Assembly (NCBI GenBank): GCA_001782675.1 | Contig: MFPJ01000043.1 | Coordinates: 1 to 55,103 of the forward strand | Length of the DNA: 55,103 nucleotides | From: Candidatus Levybacteria bacterium RIFCSPLOWO2_12_FULL_39_17 | Lineage (GTDB): Bacteria > Patescibacteriota > Microgenomatia > Levybacterales > GWA1-39-11 | Reading direction: 5' to 3' | Shown: positions 40,877 through 48,632 of the stretch, in pieces | How positions within the stretch are numbered: the first letter of the stretch is position 1 | Layout of the letters: each line of letters begins with the position of its first letter | Position numbers and translations under genes: made by a program | Notes under the pieces: model-generated | What the model saw: only the letters and a program-made list of their open reading frames with translations | The model's database searches: none | What the model was told of the DNA's origin: nothing

Positions 40877-40906
40877 TTGACAAGGCTATACAATGCAATG
40901 TATAAT
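40877..40906 (+). promoter_or_regulatory. Consensus promoter TTGACA-N18-TATAAT
   Basis: Both hexamers are perfect (40877-40882, 40901-40906), separated by 18 bases, making it the best promoter match in the window. Transcription would begin at about 40913 on the plus strand. Confidence 0.75.
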
Positions 40907-40912
40907 GATTTT

Positions 40913-40991
40913 TACCTTTAATACGCAAGTGTTAAGGGTAGAGAATCTAGCAATAGGTTTTCGGCAGGAAAACCCCGCAAGGGGTTTTTTT
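40913..40991 (+). ncRNA. Candidate small RNA (about 80 nt)
   Basis: It is bounded by a perfect promoter and an intrinsic terminator. No ORF with a plausible start lies inside. The 3' half can form either GGTTTTC/GAAAACC (40956-40974) or the terminator stem (40969-40988), which share bases. No match to 4.5S, 6S, tmRNA or RNase P RNA is recognisable. It is an orphan RNA, possibly a regulator of the adjacent restriction-modification or recO genes. Confidence 0.55.
40969..40991 (+). terminator. Intrinsic terminator AAAACCCC-GCAA-GGGGTTTT
   Basis: Eight-base perfect arms with a GCAA tetraloop and a T-run. It ends the candidate small RNA. Confidence 0.9.
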
Positions 40992-41071
40992 GTTGGGGCA
41001 CAATCCACAAGACACGCGGAAACGCAAAGGCCGACAACAAAAACCACATGTAATGTAAAAGGGTTAAGAAG

Positions 41072-41611
41072 TCAACGAGTTAAAGACTTAAAAATGTTGC
41101 GGGTTTTGAGTCTGCGCTCAAGAATTTGTTCTATATATTGGTGAATATGTTCCTCGTTTCGAAATCTGTTTTTCTTATCCCAAAATCCAAGCATTGTTAA
41201 AAGTCTTATCTGAAAAAATATCATTGACTCGGGAGTTTCAGGAAGCCTCGGAATAGTATTTTTAATTAAAGCAAAAACATCGGGATGTTTTTGCCCAAAC
41301 GGCATTATTGCATCAAGCAACTCGCAGGTGAAAAAAACCTTTTCCATATTTTTTAAATCCTGCTTTAAGTTTTCAAACGAATCCAAAAGCTTTACCTCTG
41401 TTAAAATGAAATTCTTGGATGTATGAACCGATTGAAATTCGATCAGATTTAATAATTCTACGGACGAAGCTCTTTTTGAAGTAATTTTGCGGACCCCTTT
41501 TGCTACTACCTCAACTTTTCCGTTGTTTTTGGTAAATAGTGTGATGAAGCGGTGAGAATCACCAAAATTAATTCTTCTTATTACGAATCCCTGGTCTTTT
41601 AGATAGCGCAT
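41072..41611 (-). CDS. recO: DNA repair protein RecO (short form)
   Basis: 179 residues. The N-terminal OB fold reads GFVIRRINFGDSHRFITLFTKNNGKVEVVAKGVRK, typical of RecO. The helical part that follows (FENLKQDLKNMEKVFFTCELLDA) fits the family. The usual protein is about 240 residues; the zinc-finger region near the C-terminus is missing. RecO loads RecA with RecR on SSB-coated DNA. Its ATG shares one base with the stop of the DUF4012 gene (TAATG), so the two are coupled. Confidence 0.85.
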   Translation of the reverse strand: MRYLKDQGFVIRRINFGDSHRFITLFTKNNGKVEVVAKGVRKITSKRASSVELLNLIEFQSVHTSKNFILTEVKLLDSFENLKQDLKNMEKVFFTCELLDAIMPFGQKHPDVFALIKNTIPRLPETPESMIFFQIRLLTMLGFWDKKNRFRNEEHIHQYIEQILERRLKTRNIFKSLTR

Positions 41612-43587
41612 TAATTGCCTGCCAACTTTAAGTTTATAACTTTGTCTGTCCGCAAATCAAAACTCTCGGTCTTTTTGCCGTTTAGATAAACCTCAACAGG
41701 CACAACTTCAACACCCGCTTGTTTTTGGATAAGCAGAGGCAATACTCCCTTTGAAACTTTAAACGGAAGTTTGTAAGTATAAGTTATTGCCGATTTCCCC
41801 AAAGGCTTAACCGTAAAGAATGATTCAAAATAGGTTTTTCCAAGTTCCTTTTTGGTTTCAACCTTAACTTCAGAACCTTTGGATGCTGTTAAAACGCTTC
41901 CTTGAGACACATAAACCCTTTGGACATTTCGAAGCGTAGCATTCAGACAAAGTCCTCCCCTCTCCAAATTGCAATCTGAATGCTTCTCGGGATTTCTATA
42001 CTCAATTGCAACCGTCTTTGAAATTTCACCATTTGAGGAGACATCATAATCAACCCGAATCGATTGCTTTATGTACATATTTGATTTCGCTCCCGCAAAG
42101 TTTGCATCATTTATGTGCAGATAGTCCCCTTCAAAAGATTTGATTCTACCTCCCCAATTTAAAGCCTCAATTCCGCGTTGTGCATCTTTATTATTTAAAT
42201 CAAAAAGAATATGTTTTTCGGCAGCATCTTCAATTGCTTTCTGAAAAAGAGGTCCCCAATAAAGTTTTGGCGAAGATTGAAGAGCTTTCTGCATCGTGGC
42301 ATACAAAAGCTCACCAACGATTGCTTTTCTATTTTCCCTGACAAATCCTACAGGTTTTGTCGTATTCAGCTCAAGCTGATAAACAACCTGAGGACAATTA
42401 CAGCGTGGATCGGTTTTGGCTGTGAAAGTTTGACCTGCCGCCTGCACTTCACCAAGAATATCAATAATATGGACTAAAAAGTCGGTATCAATTGCAATTA
42501 TTCCGTCAATTTCTGTTTTAAGCGAAGATTTCTCATAAAAATCCCTGAATGTCTTCATGGATTCCACAAAATCAGGAGACAAGTTACTGTCGCGAATATT
42601 GAAGGTTGAAACTTTCGGAAGATACTTCAGAATCATAGCCGGCGCCTGAGGATGGGATCTGATCGAATCGTCAAGCCGATATATATCATTGGAAGAATCA
42701 ATATGAATTACTCCCTCCTCAACCCGGAATATTGAATAGTAAGTTAAAAAGCCTCCCGTAGGCCGCAACTCATTGTCATTCTGGAATAGAACAAGATATT
42801 TATTTGTTTTTTTGTCTCCAAGAAGCTCGGGCAATAATTTAATCAATGGCTTTCCCTGCTCAACCGCAAGCGCTCCTTCATCAACTATCGCGCGGGCAAG
42901 CGATATTTGATTTCTGAGTTTTTTAAAAGCCCAAAAGTTAGGATATCGGGAAGGATTAACTTTATCAACCTCTTCTTTTGCGCGCTTTATCTCTATTTCA
43001 ATATCATCAATTTTGGGAACCACTTTACCCATTGTTTTAATAGCTGTTCTGATTCTTTCTTCGGCAGAACCTCCAACAAAACTTTTTTCGCCTTTTAAAC
43101 CCAGGACATCCGCGTAGGGGATAAGAGAGTCGGTAACGATTATTGCCGCATTGATTCCATGAATTCCTGCATTAATCAAATGTTCGCCGTCTGAATAATA
43201 AGCGCCTGCCCCTGGAACAAATTTTAGAAAACCTATTGTCTTAAGTTCTCTTTTAAGTTTTTCTGCCGCTTCACGAGACTTGACCAGCTCTTCCCGCGCC
43301 AAAATTACATTTTGTTTTTTGGCAGCATCTGAAGCTAACTTTACCTGAGAATAAAACTTCTTGGAGTCTGCCAAAACTTTAAAAGCTCCAAAAGCCGAAT
43401 AGAGGGTAACTAGCCCCAAAACCAGTATTATGAGCCCAATTATTCCGAGCTTTCTCTTTCCTAATTTTGGAAATCTTCTTCTCATAGGCTCTGATGATTT
43501 GCCTTCCGGCTGACTATTCTTGGAAACGGATTGGGAGAGTGAATCGGGTCCGGAATCCAAGTCAATTTTTTTAAATCCTTCGTTCAT
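41611..43587 (-). CDS. DUF4012 membrane protein
   Basis: 658 residues. A disordered Ser/Pro-rich cytoplasmic start and a basic RRRFPKLGKRK precede one membrane segment (about 48-70). A helical region with many Lys/Glu follows (about 75-120). The large extracytoplasmic domain carries LVLFQNDNELRPTGGFLTYYS, the DUF4012 signature, and ends in a beta-rich part. The family is frequent in Patescibacteria and Actinobacteria, often near polysaccharide genes, but has no known function. It lies just beyond the terminator of the polysaccharide locus and is translationally coupled to recO. Confidence 0.85.
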   Translation of the reverse strand: MNEGFKKIDLDSGPDSLSQSVSKNSQPEGKSSEPMRRRFPKLGKRKLGIIGLIILVLGLVTLYSAFGAFKVLADSKKFYSQVKLASDAAKKQNVILAREELVKSREAAEKLKRELKTIGFLKFVPGAGAYYSDGEHLINAGIHGINAAIIVTDSLIPYADVLGLKGEKSFVGGSAEERIRTAIKTMGKVVPKIDDIEIEIKRAKEEVDKVNPSRYPNFWAFKKLRNQISLARAIVDEGALAVEQGKPLIKLLPELLGDKKTNKYLVLFQNDNELRPTGGFLTYYSIFRVEEGVIHIDSSNDIYRLDDSIRSHPQAPAMILKYLPKVSTFNIRDSNLSPDFVESMKTFRDFYEKSSLKTEIDGIIAIDTDFLVHIIDILGEVQAAGQTFTAKTDPRCNCPQVVYQLELNTTKPVGFVRENRKAIVGELLYATMQKALQSSPKLYWGPLFQKAIEDAAEKHILFDLNNKDAQRGIEALNWGGRIKSFEGDYLHINDANFAGAKSNMYIKQSIRVDYDVSSNGEISKTVAIEYRNPEKHSDCNLERGGLCLNATLRNVQRVYVSQGSVLTASKGSEVKVETKKELGKTYFESFFTVKPLGKSAITYTYKLPFKVSKGVLPLLIQKQAGVEVVPVEVYLNGKKTESFDLRTDKVINLKLAGN

Positions 43588-43642
43588 ATTGAATGTTCCC
43601 TACCCATTCTATAGCCTTTTAAGGCATAAAATCTATTTAACC

Positions 43643-43670
43643 AAAAAGCCCAAAAAAATGCAAATGGGCT
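43643..43670 (-). terminator. Intrinsic terminator of the polysaccharide locus
   Basis: On the minus strand AGCCCA..TGGGCT with a 12-base loop is followed by TTTTT. It sits just after the stop of the sugar-transferase gene and separates it from the DUF4012-recO unit. Confidence 0.75.
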
Positions 43671-43674
43671 CACA

Positions 43675-44313
43675 TCACATCGCTCCCTTGCCGGAAATCA
43701 TAGCAAGAGGGGTTTGAAGAATTATCCAAAGATCAAAAATAACAGATCTTTTACTTGCGTAACTTGCGTCAAGCTGTATTCTTTTATCAAAATTTATTTC
43801 AGATCTTCCCGAAGTCTGCCATACGCCTGTAATTCCCGGCTTGACCGAAAGTACTATCTTTACCGCATCCTGGGTATGAGGGTATTGTTTCTGTTGTTCG
43901 CGAAGTTCATCCGGATAATAGGCTCGGGGACCTACAATACTCATTTCTCCACGTAAAACATTAATAAATTGAGGCACTTCATCCAGGGAATACTTTCTTA
44001 TAAATTTCCCAACCCCTGTTATCCGAGGATCCTGCCGTAACTTGTAACTTCCCTTTTTATATTCTTCATAAAGTTTTTTGAAGTCGGGATCATTTAGAAG
44101 CTGCTCGTGAGCATTTTTTATCATGGAGCGGAATTTAAACATGCGGAATAATTTTCCATTCCTCCCCAGTCTGGAGGGGGTATCTGCGAAAACAGGCCCA
44201 CTTGAATCCAATTTAATTACAATTATGGTTAAGATTATTATCGGAAAGAACAGGATTAAAAGAATCAGCGAGAGAATAATGTCAAAAATCCTTTTTACAA
44301 AATCATAGAACAT
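43675..44313 (-). CDS. Initiating sugar-phosphate transferase (WcaJ/PglC-like)
   Basis: 212 residues, a monotopic phosphoglycosyl transferase. One N-terminal membrane helix (about 10-32) is followed by KLDSSGPVFADTPSRLGRNGK, FKFRSM, then RKYSLDEVPQFINVLRGEMSIVGPRAY, with the catalytic D-E pair in LDE and the conserved GPRP-like loop. It moves a sugar-phosphate to undecaprenyl phosphate to start repeat-unit synthesis. It lacks the extra N-terminal membrane domain of WbaP. It is the last gene of the locus, followed by a terminator. Confidence 0.93.
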   Translation of the reverse strand: MFYDFVKRIFDIILSLILLILFFPIIILTIIVIKLDSSGPVFADTPSRLGRNGKLFRMFKFRSMIKNAHEQLLNDPDFKKLYEEYKKGSYKLRQDPRITGVGKFIRKYSLDEVPQFINVLRGEMSIVGPRAYYPDELREQQKQYPHTQDAVKIVLSVKPGITGVWQTSGRSEINFDKRIQLDASYASKRSVIFDLWIILQTPLAMISGKGAM

Positions 44314-44314
44314 A

Positions 44315-45397
44315 TTAGGTAAGCTTTTCGTGTTCTGTTCCGGCCAGTGATTCTACCAGCTTTTTTATTTTAGGTACCGAATTTTTGGGGCAAACCAGAA
44401 CTACATCTTCCGTATTTATTACCAGAAAGTCTCCCAAATCTATACCAACCACCATCTGCTCGGTGTAATTAAATACTAGGCTGTCTTTTGATCCGTTAAG
44501 CATTACCTTTCCTTTCGTAACATTATCATCCTCGGTTGAAGACAATGCTTCTTTCAGTTGCTCCCATGCGCCAATGTCACTCCAACCAAAATCTGCTCCT
44601 ATAACATAACCCTCTGAGGCTCCGATTCGCTCAAGTATTAAATTATCAAATGAAATTTTTTCAAATGTCGGGAAAATTTTTTTAACCGTTTTTGCAAAAC
44701 GGGGTGTCCCGTAAGAAGAAGCAATTTCAAGAAGAGCTTTATGCATGCTTGGAGCATACTTCTTGTAAAGAGACATTAAAAATTTAGGTGTGGTTCCAAA
44801 GTATCCCGGATTCCATGCATGCTTCTCGCTTACATGGAACTTTTCAGCATCCTCAATAGTCGGTCTGTAATGAAGGCTAACAAATTCATAAACCGGAAGT
44901 CCGTCCACATTCTTCACTTTATTTCCAAATTCTATCCAACCGAGATTCTGAGTCGCAATTCGTGATTTTTGGCCTATAAAAACTATTTTTTCTTTTTCTT
45001 TCTTAAGAATTTGATTGACAGTTAGCAATATTTTTCTAAATAAAGCTACGTTTTTAACCAGATGATCACTCCAAAGAATTATAAAGGGCTCATTTGGCGC
45101 TATTTGCCCAAGAATGGCAGAAACTAAGCCGACCGCGGCCCCGACATCTCTCATCTCAGGCTCGAGAATAAAATTTCCCCGGGGAAGCTTGGGTAACTGA
45201 GAGTAAAGAATTTCACGATACCTCTCCCCTGATGATATAAATATGTCCTTTGGTGAGAAAATCGGAGAAATACGATTATAGGCAAGCTGAAGAGTAGACT
45301 CCTCGCCTATTACCTTTTCAAACTGCTTGGGAGTATGTTTGCGCGACAACGGCCATAGCCTTGTCCCTACACCCCCTGCGAAAATTACTGCTTTCAT
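44315..45397 (-). CDS. manC: Mannose-1-phosphate guanylyltransferase
   Basis: 360 residues. The nucleotide loop AVIFAGGVGTRLWPLSRKHTPKQF is diagnostic, as are EPEMRDVGAAVGL (EPxxR-like motif) and WNPGYFGTTP. FGWSDIGAWEQL matches the GDP-mannose pyrophosphorylase signature. The C-terminal isomerase domain of bifunctional ManC is absent. It makes GDP-mannose for the glycosyltransferases around it. The initiating transferase gene follows after 1 base. Confidence 0.93.
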   Translation of the reverse strand: MKAVIFAGGVGTRLWPLSRKHTPKQFEKVIGEESTLQLAYNRISPIFSPKDIFISSGERYREILYSQLPKLPRGNFILEPEMRDVGAAVGLVSAILGQIAPNEPFIILWSDHLVKNVALFRKILLTVNQILKKEKEKIVFIGQKSRIATQNLGWIEFGNKVKNVDGLPVYEFVSLHYRPTIEDAEKFHVSEKHAWNPGYFGTTPKFLMSLYKKYAPSMHKALLEIASSYGTPRFAKTVKKIFPTFEKISFDNLILERIGASEGYVIGADFGWSDIGAWEQLKEALSSTEDDNVTKGKVMLNGSKDSLVFNYTEQMVVGIDLGDFLVINTEDVVLVCPKNSVPKIKKLVESLAGTEHEKLT

Positions 45398-45422
45398 TTT
45401 TGAAATTTGAAATTGAATTTAT

Positions 45423-46502
45423 TCATTCTACAAGCTTTAAAAAATTTTCCCTAAACCTCTCAAACGAAAATCTATTTGCGTTTAATTTACAGGCCCTTGT
45501 ATTATATCTATTCGGTTTGAACTTTTTCAATACTTCTGTCAGACTTGCCGCTGTTTGGGAATCGAAAAATTCTCCGGTTTTTCCTTCAATTATAATCTCC
45601 TCTGCTCCTCCGCCCCTGTATGCAATTACCGGTTTGCCTGCGGCGTTTGCCTCAACTATGGTCAAACCGAAATCCTCAACTCCCGGGAAAAGCAAAGCTT
45701 TACAATTCATATAATAATATTTTAAATCCGGATCTGAAACATACCCCAAAAACTCAACTGTTTTCCCAGCCATCTTCCGAAGCCTTGGATACTCGCTTCC
45801 TTCTCCTATAATTTTCAACGGAATCTTAAGTTTATTTGCCGCTTTTATTGCAATGTCTACTCTTTTATAAGGAACAAGACGTGAAACTATCAGAAAATAA
45901 TCAGAGCGAGGAACTTTTCCACTTGCAAGTTGCGGAAAGTTCCGAGCAAATCGCATCATCAATGGCGGATAAACAATTTTTGATTCAAGATCGTAATATT
46001 TTTTAACTCTATTTTGAACGGTTCTTGATATTGCAATTAGTTGATCAGGTCGCTTAGCAGCAATTTTGTCCCAAAAGCGAAGATAAGAGACTGCCGGCCA
46101 TGCCAAAATCCTAAACAGTTCGTTTGGAAAATAATTTTTATATCCACTCCATAGATATCTTGTAGGAGTTAGGATTACCGAAATATGGCGCGTTTTGGGT
46201 TTTGTTATTATCCCTTTTCCGGATTCCGAGGTTACCGAAATTACAAGATCATATTTGTCAAAATTAAAAGACTCAAACGCGATAGGCATAAATAACGCGA
46301 AAGCTTCATGGTAGCGCGATGCAAGCGGGATTTTTTGAAGGAATGATGGAATTACATTAATTTTATTTGCCCAAGACGCCCGGTTTTTCTCATATACAGA
46401 AGTAAAGAGGTCGCTTTCAGGGAAAATTTTTCGGAGAGCAATAATTACGCGTTCTGCCCCTCCCCACTTATTCACCCGATCATACACAAGCGCCACTTTC
46501 AT
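45423..46502 (-). CDS. GT4 family glycosyltransferase
   Basis: 359 residues, GT-B fold. The start KVALVYDRVNKWGGAERV has the GT4 GGAE loop. The donor domain has LIVSRLVPYKRVDIAIKAA and GVEDFGLTIVEANAAGKPVIAY (E-x7-E variant). TRYLWSGYKNYF is typical of mannosyltransferases near ManC, so a mannosyl donor is plausible but inferred. A heptad-like GAAATTTGAAATTG tract lies in the 25-base gap before manC. Confidence 0.88.
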   Translation of the reverse strand: MKVALVYDRVNKWGGAERVIIALRKIFPESDLFTSVYEKNRASWANKINVIPSFLQKIPLASRYHEAFALFMPIAFESFNFDKYDLVISVTSESGKGIITKPKTRHISVILTPTRYLWSGYKNYFPNELFRILAWPAVSYLRFWDKIAAKRPDQLIAISRTVQNRVKKYYDLESKIVYPPLMMRFARNFPQLASGKVPRSDYFLIVSRLVPYKRVDIAIKAANKLKIPLKIIGEGSEYPRLRKMAGKTVEFLGYVSDPDLKYYYMNCKALLFPGVEDFGLTIVEANAAGKPVIAYRGGGAEEIIIEGKTGEFFDSQTAASLTEVLKKFKPNRYNTRACKLNANRFSFERFRENFLKLVE

Positions 46503-46536
46503 TGAGATATGATACCATATTCATATAGCTTGAGCG

Positions 46537-46551
46537 TAGGGTCGGACCCTA
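46537..46551. repeat. Palindrome TAGGGTCGGACCCTA, intergenic
   Basis: Perfect seven-base arms and a central G, lying in the 66-base gap between two GT4 genes. It matches the core of the murC palindrome at 27721-27749 except for the central base on the given strand (C versus G, the same after strand inversion). Confidence 0.85.
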
Positions 46552-46568
46552 GGCGTGAATTACCCCAC

Positions 46569-47717
46569 TTATTGATTTAATTGGGACTTATATATTCCTA
46601 GGGTTTCTTTGGCCATTTTCTTCCAGGAAAATTTCTTCGATTGTTCGAGTCCCTCCTTAATTAATTCCGATCTGGATTCCTTTGTTAATTTAAATACTTC
46701 TTCCATTCTTTTCCTGATTTCGTCGGGATCATTTGGGTTAAAGTAAATTGCGCAAGCTTCGCAAACTTCCCTATGGACCGGGATATCGGAAGCAATAACT
46801 ATGGAACCGACAGACAAAGCCTCAACAGAAGTCAAAGAAAATCCTTCCATAAAAGATGGAACAACTACCCCTTTAGAATTTTGATACAAAGAAATCAGCT
46901 CCTGATCGTCAACATCTTCAAGAAAAATTATATTTTCTTTCAAGTCCAGACTAAGCACAAGTTTTTCTATTTTTTTGAAGAAAAAATCTTTTTTGCCAAC
47001 GAGTACAAGTTTCACATGTCTTGTCTCAAAATCATTAATCAACATTTTGAAAGCAAAAAGAAGATTCTCTATATTCTTGTGGGGATAATAATTCCCAACC
47101 CTCACAAAATACTCCCTTTCGATATTTTTTATACCTGCCTTGCCGGCAGGCAGGTTAAATTTTTTATTTTTTATATTGCTACCGAATCCTCCTTCGTAAA
47201 TAACTTCAACCTTATCCGAATTTATGCTCGGAAAGGCTTTTAAGACTTCGTCCCGAACGGCATTTGAAGGAACTATTATTTTCTTTGACTTACGAACGGC
47301 ATTTGATAAAACCGCTTTGTATCCGAGTCTTTTGGCTAAATACAAAGGATAAGGAAGCGTTGAGGCTCGGCCGGTCGCGTAATTTTTAACAATTAAATCG
47401 TGCAAAGTAATAATGTAAGGCCTTTTGTAAAATATAGGGACGGAAAAATAAGGGAAGTGAACCAAGTCAAGATTTTCCATATTTAAAACTTTAGGAAAAT
47501 TGACTTGCTCGGAAATCGAATGCCAGGGAAAATCTGCATCAACAATTGACATTTGACATTTGACATTTGATAGATTCATGCCTTTTCGAATAGAGGGATG
47601 GATAAATAGAACGTACTCATTCCTGGAATTGATCAGAACCAAATTCGAAACTAAATTTCTGACATAACGTCCCACTCCTGTTTCATTCCATAATCTTGCG
47701 TCTATCCCGATTCTCAT
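46569..47717 (-). CDS. GT4 family glycosyltransferase with repeat-encoded insertions
   Basis: 382 residues, GT-B fold. IGIDARLWNETGVGRYVRNL is the family start. The donor domain has FVRVGNYYPHKNIENLL and PSFMEGFSLTSVEALSVGSIV. Two inserts stand out: NVKCQMS (about 51-57), encoded by TTGACAT x3, and LPAGKAG (about 189-195), encoded by a GC-rich palindrome. Both interrupt otherwise normal family sequence and lie at loop positions. It overlaps the next GT2 gene by 4 bases. Confidence 0.88.
   Translation of the reverse strand: MRIGIDARLWNETGVGRYVRNLVSNLVLINSRNEYVLFIHPSIRKGMNLSNVKCQMSIVDADFPWHSISEQVNFPKVLNMENLDLVHFPYFSVPIFYKRPYIITLHDLIVKNYATGRASTLPYPLYLAKRLGYKAVLSNAVRKSKKIIVPSNAVRDEVLKAFPSINSDKVEVIYEGGFGSNIKNKKFNLPAGKAGIKNIEREYFVRVGNYYPHKNIENLLFAFKMLINDFETRHVKLVLVGKKDFFFKKIEKLVLSLDLKENIIFLEDVDDQELISLYQNSKGVVVPSFMEGFSLTSVEALSVGSIVIASDIPVHREVCEACAIYFNPNDPDEIRKRMEEVFKLTKESRSELIKEGLEQSKKFSWKKMAKETLGIYKSQLNQ
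47134..47154. repeat. Palindrome CCTGCC..TGCCGGCA..GGCAGG in frame within a GT4 gene
   Basis: Arms CCTGCC and GGCAGG enclose TGCCGGCA, with one unpaired base. It encodes LPAGKAG on the minus strand. A related shorter palindrome follows murF at 21702. Confidence 0.85.
47546..47570. repeat. Heptanucleotide tandem repeat TTGACAT x3 in a GT4 gene
   Basis: Three perfect units plus TTGA, encoding NVKCQMS on the minus strand. Confidence 0.85.
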
Positions 47718-48610
47718 AGTTTAATCCGGGAAACTAACTTTTTTAATTTAATTCCCGATAGTACAAGATCATGAACAATTGAAGGATATCTTTTTTTATA
47801 GTGTTTCGAATAGAAAATTTTCATTGCGTTAAATCTTGCTTCATGTGCTATCTTTTTTATTTCTGATGTTGCCACGGTTAGATGCTTTGATTGTTTTTTA
47901 AGCCCACCGGACGCCCCTTTATAATGAAGGATTTCAAATTCTGGGACAAAATAAATTTCCCATCCGTTTTTCTTCAGTCTATAGCAGAAATCAAGATCCT
48001 CCCCATACCAAAAATAATCCTCATCCCACCAGCCCACATCATCTCCGGCAACTCTCCTAACAAGCATAAAAGCTCCGGCAAGAGCATCTATTTTATGAGT
48101 TTTGTTAAGCGATAAATGAGAAAGATTGTATCCTGTAAATGGTTTTAATCGTAAAATCCGAGCCAACCCCGAAAAATGTGAAAAAGCCCTCCATGGAGTA
48201 GGAAAACCGCGATGCGAAGCATCATCCAGCTTTCCGTCCGGAAGCCTCACAAAACAAGTGGAGGCTCCGGCTCTTGAATTCTCATCCATAAAATTAATCA
48301 TTCCGTCAATTGTATTCTCATAAACTAAAGTATCCGAATTTAAAAACAACACATATCTTCCTTGCGACTCTTTAATTCCTATATTATTCGCCTTAGAAAA
48401 TCCAAAATTTCCAGAATTTTCAATAATCTTAAGTTTTAAATTCTTGGTCTTAAGTCTTTTAAGTTCCCCAACAGAATTATCTTCTGATGCATTATCTACA
48501 ACAATAATTTCAAACGAGCTTTTTTTAACAGTTCGAAAAACAGACCTTACGCACTCAACTGTTAATTCCTTCGTATTAAACGAAACAATAATTATCGAAA
48601 CATCCACCAT
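47714..48610 (-). CDS. GT2 family glycosyltransferase (rhamnosyltransferase WbbL-like)
   Basis: 298 residues. The GT-A core has SIIIVSFNTKELT, VVDNASEDNS, GNFGFSKANNIGI and the DxD-like FLNSDTLV. ALAGAFMLVRR..WWDEDYFWYGEDLDFCYRL is the acceptor-side signature of WbbL/RfbN-type enzymes. It is soluble or peripheral. It is coupled by 4 bases to the GT4 gene downstream. Confidence 0.9.
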   Translation of the reverse strand: MVDVSIIIVSFNTKELTVECVRSVFRTVKKSSFEIIVVDNASEDNSVGELKRLKTKNLKLKIIENSGNFGFSKANNIGIKESQGRYVLFLNSDTLVYENTIDGMINFMDENSRAGASTCFVRLPDGKLDDASHRGFPTPWRAFSHFSGLARILRLKPFTGYNLSHLSLNKTHKIDALAGAFMLVRRVAGDDVGWWDEDYFWYGEDLDFCYRLKKNGWEIYFVPEFEILHYKGASGGLKKQSKHLTVATSEIKKIAHEARFNAMKIFYSKHYKKRYPSIVHDLVLSGIKLKKLVSRIKL

Positions 48611-48632
48611 AATAATGTTAACTCATTAATAA

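Larger units (their letters stand above)
40707..41071. other. Intergenic region between the methyltransferase and recO
   Basis: 365 bases. A strong promoter and a terminator on the plus strand (40877-40991) bound a short transcript with no plausible ORF. On the methyltransferase side TAAAAT lies six bases before the ATG at 40706. The track ORF 40893-41144 crosses the terminator and is antisense to recO, so I do not accept it. Confidence 0.6.

Noticed and set aside
40893-41144. 83-residue ORF over the candidate small RNA
   Set aside because: It begins inside the promoter, crosses an intrinsic terminator and runs antisense into recO; the composition is not protein-like.
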